6,325 nt of DNA from JAKVAV01 sp964635965 (GTDB lineage: Bacteria; Bacteroidota; Bacteroidia; Flavobacteriales_D; Cryomorphaceae): assembly GCA_964635965.1 (NCBI GenBank), contig CAZWQX010000181.1:1-6325 (forward strand), given 5' to 3'. The position numbers were made by a program, and so were the translations under genes. The notes under the pieces were generated by a model. The model searched no databases. It saw only the letters and a list, made by a program, of their open reading frames with translations, and was not told where the DNA came from. Of the stretch, positions 1 through 6,191 are shown piece by piece; position 1 is the stretch's first letter, and the number at the start of each line of letters is the position of its first letter.

Positions 1-1
1 G

Positions 2-283
2 ACTGAAGCTGCACGTGGTGCGCTTGCTCACTGGATTGAAGTGAAAGATGGCGTCATCAAGAACTACCAGGTGATGGCTCCAACTACTTGGAATGTGGGA
101 CCTCAAGATGGTAACGATGTTCCCGGGCCAATCGAAGAAGCTCTGCTGGGAACGACTATCGAGGATCCACTAGATCCGGTAGAAGTTGGAATCGTAGCTC
201 GATCATTCGATTCATGTTTGGTATGTACGGTACATGCCCATGATGCGAAAAGTGGATCGAAGCTCTCTGAATTCAAGCTATAA
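2..283 (+). CDS. hupL: [NiFe]-hydrogenase large (catalytic) subunit, C-terminal fragment
   Basis: This is the last 93 codons of a hydrogenase large subunit, the protein that carries the Ni-Fe active site and catalyses reversible H2 splitting. The frame is open from base 2 with no start, so the gene begins upstream of the window. Family hallmarks visible are GALAHWIEVKDG, followed by YQVMAPTTWNVGPQD, and the C-terminal ligand motif SFDSCLVCTVH, whose two cysteines (codons at 215 and 224) bind the Ni-Fe centre. The motif has Ser where most group 1 enzymes have Pro (DPC). A 15-residue tail follows the His and should be removed on maturation. No cytochrome b gene follows; the next gene is the maturation protease. 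Tail and context suggest a group 2a-like uptake enzyme, but the subgroup, and so the symbol hupL, is inference. The family assignment itself is firm. Confidence 0.95.
   Translation, partial: TEAARGALAHWIEVKDGVIKNYQVMAPTTWNVGPQDGNDVPGPIEEALLGTTIEDPLDPVEVGIVARSFDSCLVCTVHAHDAKSGSKLSEFKL
213..238 (+). other. L2 active-site motif and predicted C-terminal cleavage site
   Basis: The segment encodes the second CxxC pair of the large subunit (SCLVCTVHA). In this family the maturation endopeptidase cuts after the His or Arg three residues beyond the last Cys. That places the cut between His (codon 233-235) and Ala (236-238) and releases a 15-residue peptide that ends at the stop codon. The cut position is inferred from the family, not observed. 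Confidence 0.85.
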
Positions 284-300
284 TTATCACATGAATACCT

Positions 301-331
301 AAATGACTCCCCTGAACAAGGGGAGTCATTT
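301..331 (+). terminator. Perfect 12-bp hairpin between structural and maturation genes
   Basis: The arms are aaatgactcccc (301-312) and ggggagtcattt (320-331), exact reverse complements separated by the 7-base loop tgaacaa. The 3' arm runs into only four T residues (329-332), followed by a. The hairpin lies 17 bases after the large-subunit stop and 11 bases before the maturation protease start. It may be a leaky intrinsic terminator, or an mRNA-stabilising hairpin that keeps structural-gene transcript more abundant than the downstream maturation-gene transcript. The short T run makes full termination doubtful, and I see no recognisable promoter in the remaining gap. The A-rich 5' flank means it could also act on the minus strand. 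Confidence 0.75.
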
Positions 332-342
332 TAATCTACGGC

Positions 343-825
343 ATGATGAAGACGGCAATAATGGGTTTTGGAAACCCCGTGAGGAGCGACGATGCAATAG
401 GAATCTACGTGATTGACCGCATTCGCGAAAAGTTCGGTCAACAAGAAAACATCAGCATTTTCGACATGGGCACGGCAGCCTTTGAAGTTCTATTCGGACT
501 CAAAGGGCATAACCGAATTATTTTGGTAGACGGTGTGGTGAACAGTGGTGAGGCCGTCGGTACCGTTTTTAAACTTCCCGCAGAGGAAGTGATGAAAGCA
601 CCGCAAGACGATCCCATGGTTTTCCTACATGGAATGAAATGGGACCAGGCCTTGTCCTACGCAAAGAAAATATTGCGTGAAGAATACCCTGAAGACATTC
701 AGGTATATCTCGTAGCCATTGAGAATACCAAACTCGAAGTTGACTTAAGCGAAGTAGTTCAGAAGGCAGGAGATAAGGTGGTGAGTCATATTATTGAGGA
801 CCTTAATCACGCAGTCACGAAGTGA
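343..825 (+). CDS. hupD: Hydrogenase maturation endopeptidase (HyaD/HybD/HupD family, peptidase M52)
   Basis: This cytoplasmic protease removes the C-terminal tail of the large subunit once nickel is in place. The 160-residue length matches the family (about 150-165). The N-terminal signature GFGNPVRSDDAIG (residues 8-20) corresponds to the GxGNxxxxDDxxG family motif. Putative nickel-sensing ligands align with those of E. coli HybD (E16, D62, H93): D17 in the SDD triplet, D63 in LVDG and H96 in FLHGM. Its substrate is presumably the subunit encoded just upstream. ATG codons occur at both 343 and 346 and either could be the start; there is no clear Shine-Dalgarno. The stop overlaps the GTG start of the next gene, which suggests translational coupling. 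The family call is secure. The symbol follows the uptake-hydrogenase convention and could equally be hyaD or hupW. Confidence 0.93.
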   Translation: MMKTAIMGFGNPVRSDDAIGIYVIDRIREKFGQQENISIFDMGTAAFEVLFGLKGHNRIILVDGVVNSGEAVGTVFKLPAEEVMKAPQDDPMVFLHGMKWDQALSYAKKILREEYPEDIQVYLVAIENTKLEVDLSEVVQKAGDKVVSHIIEDLNHAVTK

Positions 826-1139
826 AAGGGATCTCGCTAAAATCTTCGCATATCTACCTGAGTGGGGAAGTAGCTAATCCGATCTTTGGACGATCGATAT
901 TCGCTTACACTGCTTATGTGAAGGAGCAAGAGCGCTTATTGATCACACCGGTTTCCAGCTCTTGGTTCGTGAAGATGTATGAACCCAATCAACTTATGCT
1001 GAAAGAGAGAAACCTTAAAGGTGACCGAACAATGGCGATTCATGAGATCATGATCGATCATGAATTGGACACCACCGACCGTGAATTGGAATTTGAAATA
1101 ATAGAAAGAACCAATTTGATCAAGGTGAAGATGAAATGA
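822..1139 (+). CDS. Uncharacterised 105-residue hydrogenase-operon protein
   Basis: I do not recognise this protein. It has no cysteine, no signal peptide and no membrane segment, so it is probably cytoplasmic and not an Fe-S or Cys-ligated metal protein. The alternating hydrophobic pattern (residues 9-15, 26-34, 38-43, 87-93, 97-104) suggests a mostly beta fold. The central stretch SSSWFVKMYEPNQLMLKERN (46-65) is followed by an acidic MIDHELDTTDRELE (77-90). The start is taken as GTG at 822, inside the protease stop (GTGA overlap). The next in-frame ATG is residue 52, which would remove half of the protein. The 4-base overlaps at both ends mean it is co-translated with the protease and the next small protein. 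An assembly or chaperone role for the hydrogenase is inferred from context only. It is not recognisably HypC-like or thioredoxin-like (HyaE/HupG). Confidence 0.8.
   Translation: MKGISLKSSHIYLSGEVANPIFGRSIFAYTAYVKEQERLLITPVSSSWFVKMYEPNQLMLKERNLKGDRTMAIHEIMIDHELDTTDRELEFEIIERTNLIKVKMK
1048..1063. repeat. 16-bp perfect palindrome inside a coding region
   Basis: The sequence tcatgatcgatcatga equals its own reverse complement. The 8-base word attcatga at 1038-1045 also pairs with tcatgaat at 1058-1065, giving an alternative longer hairpin. Both lie inside the first small unknown gene, over codons for the MIDHE region. This may be chance arising from Asp/His/Ile/Met codons, or a binding site or RNA fold within the operon. 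Confidence 0.5.
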
Positions 1140-1399
1140 GCAAGGGAGAGGAGAATAAGGATTGGTTGATGGACGCGGAAGTGCAATACCGCATCACTGA
1201 AGTCAAGGGGAGATGGGAGGTTTCTTTGGTTTTTATCAATACCAAAGATCCTAGAGAGGTTTTGATAAAGACAATTGGCGATTATCGAACAAAGAAATTA
1301 GCTGAAATCTATGCCAGGAACATGCAGCAAACGGCTGCGAAAGATCCTAGAGGAACGCAAAAAGTAGATAAGGATGCTTACGATATTAGCGACAACTGA
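1136..1399 (+). CDS. Uncharacterised 87-residue charged hydrogenase-operon protein
   Basis: I do not recognise this protein. It is small, highly charged and cysteine-free, with no signal peptide or membrane segment. The visible layout is a disordered acidic/basic N-terminus (1-12), a likely beta hairpin (AEVQYRITEVKGRWEVSLVF, 14-33), a third strand (EVLIKTI, 41-47), one amphipathic helix (TKKLAEIYARNMQQTAAK, 52-69) and a charged tail ending DISDN. This strand-strand-strand-helix pattern resembles many small binding domains. Its ATG sits in the ATGA overlap with the upstream gene's stop, and an aaggtgaag stretch just upstream could serve as a weak ribosome site. The last 26 bases overlap the start of the TPR gene in another frame. 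Its position suggests a role in hydrogenase assembly; nothing in the sequence shows a specific activity. Confidence 0.78.
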   Translation: MSKGEENKDWLMDAEVQYRITEVKGRWEVSLVFINTKDPREVLIKTIGDYRTKKLAEIYARNMQQTAAKDPRGTQKVDKDAYDISDN

Positions 1400-2864
1400 G
1401 TATAAACCGGTAGTAGAATCAGCCATCCAATCCATTGATCGCTTGGATGAGCTGGTTTCTGTGATGGAAGAGCCCGAAGAGTCAAATGAAGCAAGCACTC
1501 TGGTGGTGAGTGAAGGAGCGATTATTACTCCTTTTGATTGGTATGACTCGGAACCTCCGTATTCCATGCCATCAATCGATTTCGACACAGATAATCTCCT
1601 GGCTTTGGTTTTTTTCAAATTGGGAAATCACCAAAAAGCATTTGAGTTTTTGCAAGAGGGGAGTTTATTGTACAATCATTTGCTCGCCGCGACAAACCTC
1701 CAGTTCGGATATGAGCAATCCGATGATCTAATGTCATTTGTTCAGGATTCCTCCGCTCACAACTATGCCATTGTCAACTACTACGGAAACGTACAAAGTC
1801 AAAAAGATCCACAGTTTCTCCGTGAACTATTCAAAAAGGCTTTAGAGGATGCGCCAAACGATGAAGCGCGGATCTTTACCCTGAAACACTTCATCAACTT
1901 GCTCTTGGATTTGAATCGAAAATCAGAAGCGAAAAAGTTGATTGAAGAACATCGAGATCTGGCCATTTCGGATGAGGCCAAGATGGCGCTCGATCTACAT
2001 CTTGCTGCTATTCTGAAAGAGGATCTCACCTTGCCGTATGAAACGGAAGCGCTAAATGAAATTCAAAATATTCAATTGAGAGGTGTTGACTTTTATGAGG
2101 CCAAAGGCTTAAAAACACAAGCAGGGCTTCTGCTGATGAACGCCGCTGAGGTAGCGAATTTCAAGGAAGAATTTATCAGGTCCAAAGAACTTATCAATAA
2201 AGCCATTCAGTACTTTAAAGAAGAAGATATACCCGAGTTTCTCGGAGAGGCGGGCCTCAAAAAGGCCGTACTACTTTACACTTGGTCGAAGAACGGAAGT
2301 CCTCAGTATTACAAGGCGGCAATCAATGCTTTTCAAGACGTATTGAAGGTTTTTAAACGCGATACTCATCCTCAGCAATTTGCCGATGTACATCACAATC
2401 TGGCTTTAATCTACTCGGAAATACCGGTGAGTGAAGAAGAAAAGCCCATGTGGACGGCTTTTTGTGCTTCTTCTTTCAAAGAGGTATTGAGCTTTTACAC
2501 AAAGGAGTATTATCCGTATGAGCATGCGATGGCGAGTCATAATTATGCAACCGCACTAATGGAGTTTCCTCCCGCGAAAATGCACGATAATTATCAGAAA
2601 GCCCGAGAACTATTCGAGGTGGCCTTGGCAATTAGAACCGCAGATACCTATCCTTTTGAACGGGCGTTGACTCTGCTCAATATGCTGGAGTTAGGTTGGC
2701 TCACCCACAACGAAGGAAAGGAGGCGGAGCTGAAAAAATACCAAGAGATGAAGGCACAGGTTGAGGAGATTAAGACCCTTATCTCTGACCCTGATTTGAT
2801 TCAAAAAGCCGAATCCCATCTCCCTGAGCTAGAGAAGTTGAGAACCTTAATTGAAGAAAAGTAA
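1374..2864 (+). CDS. TPR-like helical-repeat protein, hydrogenase-associated
   Basis: This 496-residue, mainly helical protein has no signal peptide or membrane segment and is presumably a cytoplasmic protein-binding scaffold. Irregular TPR-like units of about 45-48 residues are visible from residue 284 to about 460. Each begins with an x-P-x3-A-x4-N/K-x-A pattern: DIPEFLGEAGLKKAVLL, THPQQFADVHHNLALIY, YYPYEHAMASHNYATAL and TYPFERALTLLNMLELG. A second helix follows each of the first three, such as KARELFEVALAI. Looser helical pairs lie at 73-95, 148-195 and 243-282. A short Pro/Ser-rich acidic linker (31-67) separates an N-terminal helix from the repeats. It has one cysteine (C364). ATG 1374 overlaps the previous gene by 26 bases with aagg immediately upstream; ATG 1464 (residue 31) is a possible later start. 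hypA begins directly after its stop. From memory, TPR genes accompany some group 2a hydrogenase clusters; a chaperone or docking role is inference. Confidence 0.87.
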   Translation: MLTILATTEYKPVVESAIQSIDRLDELVSVMEEPEESNEASTLVVSEGAIITPFDWYDSEPPYSMPSIDFDTDNLLALVFFKLGNHQKAFEFLQEGSLLYNHLLAATNLQFGYEQSDDLMSFVQDSSAHNYAIVNYYGNVQSQKDPQFLRELFKKALEDAPNDEARIFTLKHFINLLLDLNRKSEAKKLIEEHRDLAISDEAKMALDLHLAAILKEDLTLPYETEALNEIQNIQLRGVDFYEAKGLKTQAGLLLMNAAEVANFKEEFIRSKELINKAIQYFKEEDIPEFLGEAGLKKAVLLYTWSKNGSPQYYKAAINAFQDVLKVFKRDTHPQQFADVHHNLALIYSEIPVSEEEKPMWTAFCASSFKEVLSFYTKEYYPYEHAMASHNYATALMEFPPAKMHDNYQKARELFEVALAIRTADTYPFERALTLLNMLELGWLTHNEGKEAELKKYQEMKAQVEEIKTLISDPDLIQKAESHLPELEKLRTLIEEK

Positions 2865-3212
2865 ATGCACGAAACGTCCATAGTCAATAGCATCATGCGC
2901 ACCCTGGAGCTTGAGTTCGAGGCTGAAAAATTGGCAAAGCTCTCGGGAATCTACCTGAAGGTTGGTATCTTGTCTAATATTGAACCGCGCCTTTTGCATA
3001 ATGCTTACAGCGCTTTTCATTTAACGAATCCAGGCTATCCTGACGCAGAATTGCATATTGAATCGACCGAATTGAAAATACAATGCAATGCTTGTAACCA
3101 CATCACACAGGTTAAGAACTACCGTTTCATTTGTGAGAATTGTGGACTACCGAGCAAGAATGTGATTCAAGGAGAAGAAATGCTTATACATAAAGTAGAG
3201 TTTAACGATTAA
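2865..3212 (+). CDS. hypA: Hydrogenase nickel-incorporation protein HypA
   Basis: HypA is the nickel carrier that works with HypB to insert Ni into the large-subunit precursor. The protein has 115 residues, the usual length. It opens with the invariant MHETSIV, in which Met1, His2 and Glu3 form the nickel-binding end, so the ATG at 2865 is certain. The structural zinc site is intact as two CxxC pairs: C74/C77 (CNAC) and C90/C93 (CENC). The central VGILSNIEPRLLHNAY matches the family's VGELSxVEPxxL motif. The start follows the TPR stop with no gap, so the TPR protein and HypA are produced from the same message. hypB starts 11 bases after its stop. Confidence 0.97.
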   Translation: MHETSIVNSIMRTLELEFEAEKLAKLSGIYLKVGILSNIEPRLLHNAYSAFHLTNPGYPDAELHIESTELKIQCNACNHITQVKNYRFICENCGLPSKNVIQGEEMLIHKVEFND

Positions 3213-3223
3213 AACAGAGAGAT

Positions 3224-3940
3224 ATGAGTACCATTGAGAAATCGACAAAAGCGGCAAGAGGTACTGCCCAGTGTGAGAATACCAATATCAATTTGCTCAA
3301 GGCAAATGATTTCGTAGCTGATATTATCAGAAAGGAGATGGCCAAGAATAATACGCTCCTTATCAATGTCACTTCTTCGGCGGGTAGCGGAAAAACCACG
3401 CTGATGCAGAAGACAGCAGAGCGTTTAAAAGATAAGCTTACGATGGCCGTGATGGTTGGAGATCTGGAAACGGAGCGTGATGCAGCTCGTATCCGTGAAA
3501 CGGGAATTCACGCCCTACAAATCGTTACCGGCGGAATTTGCCACCTCGAAGCTCAAATGATCCATCAGGTACTCGACCAGTTTGATCTTCCATCCATAGA
3601 CCTCCTCTTCATCGAAAATGTGGGGAATCTTGTATGTCCGTCTTCTTTTGATTTAGGTGAAGACTATCGAGTGACACTGATGGCTACCACTGAAGGTGAT
3701 GACAAGCCAAGAAAGTATCCCAAAATGTTCCTTACCAGTGATATGATGCTAGTATCCAAGTCTGATCTATTGCCTTACCTTCCTTTTTCGGTGGATGCGG
3801 TTGTCAAAGACGCTAGGACGGTAAATCATGAAATTGAAGTGATTCAGGTTTCGTCTGTTTCAGAAGAGGGATTGGATGAGTGGTGCGATTGGCTCGTGGC
3901 AAAAGTCAAAGAGAAGCAGGCGCAGGAAGTACATGCCTAA
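3224..3940 (+). CDS. hypB: Hydrogenase nickel-incorporation GTPase HypB
   Basis: HypB is a SIMIBI-class GTPase that drives nickel transfer from HypA to the hydrogenase. It has 238 residues. Motifs seen are the P-loop SSAGSGKTT (51-59), GDLETERDAARI (79-90), the metal-site segment TGGICHLEAQ (102-111), the G3-like FIENVGNLVCP (129-139) and the base-recognition motif SKSDLLPY (178-185). C106, H107 and C138 match the spacing of the nickel/zinc ligands known from archaeal and E. coli HypB (32 residues between the cysteines). The N-terminus has neither the CxxCGC nickel site of E. coli HypB nor a His-rich nickel store, so this is a minimal form. The guanine motif has Ser where NKxD has Asn. The family usually has Pro in the P-loop (SSPG) where this protein has Ala53. 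ATG 3224 follows a weak purine-rich stretch (acagagag). The 3' end overlaps hypF by 8 bases. Confidence 0.97.
   Translation: MSTIEKSTKAARGTAQCENTNINLLKANDFVADIIRKEMAKNNTLLINVTSSAGSGKTTLMQKTAERLKDKLTMAVMVGDLETERDAARIRETGIHALQIVTGGICHLEAQMIHQVLDQFDLPSIDLLFIENVGNLVCPSSFDLGEDYRVTLMATTEGDDKPRKYPKMFLTSDMMLVSKSDLLPYLPFSVDAVVKDARTVNHEIEVIQVSSVSEEGLDEWCDWLVAKVKEKQAQEVHA
3924..3929 (+). promoter_or_regulatory. Ribosome binding site for hypF
   Basis: The sequence aggaag lies inside the end of hypB, with its AGGA core 5 bases before ATG 3933. It is the most convincing Shine-Dalgarno in the window. It supports 3933 as the hypF start over an in-frame ATG at 3876, which would add 19 residues that match nothing in the family. 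Confidence 0.6.
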
Positions 3941-6188
3941 AACCTTTGAAATAGTCCTTTCGGGACAAGTTCAGGGTGTTGGATTTCGACCTTTTGTATA
4001 CAATTTGGCCCAAGTTTTTGGGCTCAAGGGGACGGTTTGTAATAACTCCGTTGGGGTTCTGATTAATGTGAATGCCACGGAAGAGCAGGCCAATTCTTTC
4101 TTCCAATCAATTCTCGTAGACGCTCCGAAAATATCGAGGATTCTAACTTCTTCGCTGAGAGAAATTGAAGATCAAGAGTTCAAGGGGTTTCAAATCGTCC
4201 AATCGACTTCCGGTCAAAAGATCAACCTACCGCTTACCCCTGATTTCGCCATTTGTCGGAATTGCCAAAGCGATATTCGCAATCCTGAGAACAGGAGGTT
4301 TGGTTATGCATTTACGACTTGCACTGTTTGTGGGCCGAGGTATTCAATTACGACCAAATTTCCTTTTGAGCGAGCACACACTTCCATGGCTGCTTTTGAA
4401 ATGTGCAATGAGTGCATTACCGAATACGAGGATCCTCAGGATAGACGATTTCACTCTCAAACAAACTCTTGTCCCACTTGTGGAATCTCGATGAGCTTAT
4501 GCAATAGCAAAGGTGAATCGATAGAGTCTGATCAGAAGCGAATCATTCGCAAAATGGCCGGGTTGATTTTGGATGGGAAAATCCTCGCTATTAAAAACAC
4601 AAATGGATATCTCCTCTGCTGTTTGGCTGGAAGTGACGGTGCTGTCAAATCTCTAAGAGAACGAAAGAGAAGGCCGTCAAAACCATTTGCCGTTTTATAT
4701 CCGAGTCTTGAACATATCGCCAGAGCTTATCAGGTTAGTAAATCAGAAGAAGAAAGCCTTACCTCTTCTGTTGCTCCAATCGTTTTGCTCAAACCAAAGA
4801 ATAATGATCTCGAGATCTCAAAAGGAATAGCACCTGGACTTAATCGAGTTGGTTGTATGCTACCTTCTTCGGCTCTGCTCACTCTTTTGATGGATGAGTT
4901 GCAAGAACCAATAGTTGCAACCAGTGGTAATATTCATGGTTCTCCAATTATTCATTCTGAGGCCGATGCCAACAAACAATTAGTTGATGTTGCAGATTAC
5001 TTCTTGCATCACGATTTGGAGATCACCTTTCCCCAAGACGACTCGGTCGTTCGGTTCGTTGGAGATCAGCAAATCATCCTCAGGAGATCAAGAGGAATGG
5101 CTCCCAACTATTTCACTTCACAAAAGAGTTCAAACGAGAGAGTACTTGCCATGGGTGCGCATCTTAAGAGCACTATCACTTTTGTTCCAAACAACCACTC
5201 CTACATCAGTCCTTACTTCGGAAATCTAGACTCCTATGAAGTATTAGAGCGATATAAAAGAACAATTTTCGATTACAAAAACCTCTTTCAGGCCCAGGCC
5301 GAGACAGTGTTGATTGATCAGCACCCGCAGTACCAAAGTACCCTATTGGGAAATGAGCTTTCCATGGAATGGAATGCTAGTGTTTGGAGTATTCAACACC
5401 ACAAAGCTCACTTTGGAGCTGTATTAGGGGAGCATGATTTATTTGAGACCGATGAAAAAGTCCTCGGTGTCGTTTGGGATGGAACGGGACTCGGAGAAGA
5501 TAATGCCATTTGGGGCGGGGAGTTCTTCTCCTACGAAGACCGAGAAATGGAGCGCTTAGCTCATTTTGAAAATGTGCCTTGGATAGCAGGAGATAAGATG
5601 GCTAACGAGCCGCGTATTTCACTTCTTGCTCATCTGCCCAAGGATTTTGCTTCCATTGCAAATGAAAAGTTCGAAGAGAAGGAGTTCAATCTTTATCAAA
5701 AGCTCATCGAAAAGAACGGCTTGTATACCTCCTCGGTAGGGAGACTTTTTGATGCTATGTCATCCCTACTTGGACTTTGTGATAAGACTAGTTACGAAGG
5801 CGAGGCAGCTATGATGCTCGAGGCTCTGGCCGAAGGAAATGGGGAACCACTCGTCGATTTCCTGCCGAACTATAAGGAAGGTCAAGTCCCAACGAGAGAA
5901 TTGATGTCTAATATGGTTTTTGCCCTACAATCAGGAACTTCGAAGGCTCAAGTAGCTGCTGGTTTTGTTTATACCCTTGCCTTGGTTATTGTGAAAATAG
6001 CTCGCGCGAATGACTTCAAAATCGTAGCCTGTAGTGGTGGTGTTTTTCAGAATGGTTTGTTGGTGAAGCACCTTCTGGAGCTTTCTGAAGAGCAGGGAAT
6101 TGACTTAAAACTAAATCGTTTATTATCTTGCAATGACGAGAATATTTCATTCGGTCAGCTTTGTTGCTATCGATACCTTAAAATGTAG
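3933..6188 (+). CDS. hypF: Carbamoyltransferase HypF
   Basis: HypF uses carbamoyl phosphate and ATP to make carbamoyl-adenylate and transfers the carbamoyl group to HypE, the source of the active-site cyanides. From ATG 3933 it has 751 residues, essentially the E. coli length (750). Domains in order: acylphosphatase (1-90, with GQVQGVGFRPFVY and catalytic R19); two zinc fingers with all eight cysteines (C108, C111, C130, C133; C158, C161, C180, C183); a YrdC-like adenylation domain (about 200-390, with KRRPSKPFAVLYP, SGNIHGSPI and RRSRGMAP); and a Kae1-like carbamoyltransferase domain (about 404-751, with HHKAH at 489-493, WDGTGLGEDN, YEGEAA and CSGGVFQN). No frameshift or missing catalytic block is seen. 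The start overlaps hypB by 8 bases. The usual acidic residue in the SQxxGDL-type stretch is Asn here (SPYFGNLD, 426-433). The C-terminus LSCNDENISFGQ fits the family end. Confidence 0.97.
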   Translation: MPKTFEIVLSGQVQGVGFRPFVYNLAQVFGLKGTVCNNSVGVLINVNATEEQANSFFQSILVDAPKISRILTSSLREIEDQEFKGFQIVQSTSGQKINLPLTPDFAICRNCQSDIRNPENRRFGYAFTTCTVCGPRYSITTKFPFERAHTSMAAFEMCNECITEYEDPQDRRFHSQTNSCPTCGISMSLCNSKGESIESDQKRIIRKMAGLILDGKILAIKNTNGYLLCCLAGSDGAVKSLRERKRRPSKPFAVLYPSLEHIARAYQVSKSEEESLTSSVAPIVLLKPKNNDLEISKGIAPGLNRVGCMLPSSALLTLLMDELQEPIVATSGNIHGSPIIHSEADANKQLVDVADYFLHHDLEITFPQDDSVVRFVGDQQIILRRSRGMAPNYFTSQKSSNERVLAMGAHLKSTITFVPNNHSYISPYFGNLDSYEVLERYKRTIFDYKNLFQAQAETVLIDQHPQYQSTLLGNELSMEWNASVWSIQHHKAHFGAVLGEHDLFETDEKVLGVVWDGTGLGEDNAIWGGEFFSYEDREMERLAHFENVPWIAGDKMANEPRISLLAHLPKDFASIANEKFEEKEFNLYQKLIEKNGLYTSSVGRLFDAMSSLLGLCDKTSYEGEAAMMLEALAEGNGEPLVDFLPNYKEGQVPTRELMSNMVFALQSGTSKAQVAAGFVYTLALVIVKIARANDFKIVACSGGVFQNGLLVKHLLELSEEQGIDLKLNRLLSCNDENISFGQLCCYRYLKM

Positions 6189-6191
6189 AAT

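Noticed and set aside
284..342. Possible promoter for the maturation genes in the intergenic gap
   Set aside because: Most of the 59 bases are taken by the hairpin, and I see neither a sigma70-like pair nor a Bacteroidota TAnnTTTG element at suitable spacing.
1298..1618. Minus-strand open frame of 106 codons
   Set aside because: It lies opposite the end of one coding gene and the start of the TPR gene, has Ser/Arg-rich composition typical of an antisense shadow, and shows no recognisable motif.
3876..3932. Longer hypF start with a basic RSRRRK stretch that recalls a twin-arginine signal
   Set aside because: It lies entirely inside hypB in another frame, has no hydrophobic segment after the arginines, and HypF is cytoplasmic. 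ATG 3933 has a good ribosome site and gives the normal family length.
4165..4494. Plus-strand open frame of 109 codons within hypF
   Set aside because: It overlaps the HypF zinc-finger region, where all eight cysteines are in the HypF frame, and shows no motif of its own.
4806..4817. 12-bp palindrome gatctcgagatc
   Set aside because: It is short, lies within hypF coding sequence, and has no nearby repeat or context; chance is sufficient.
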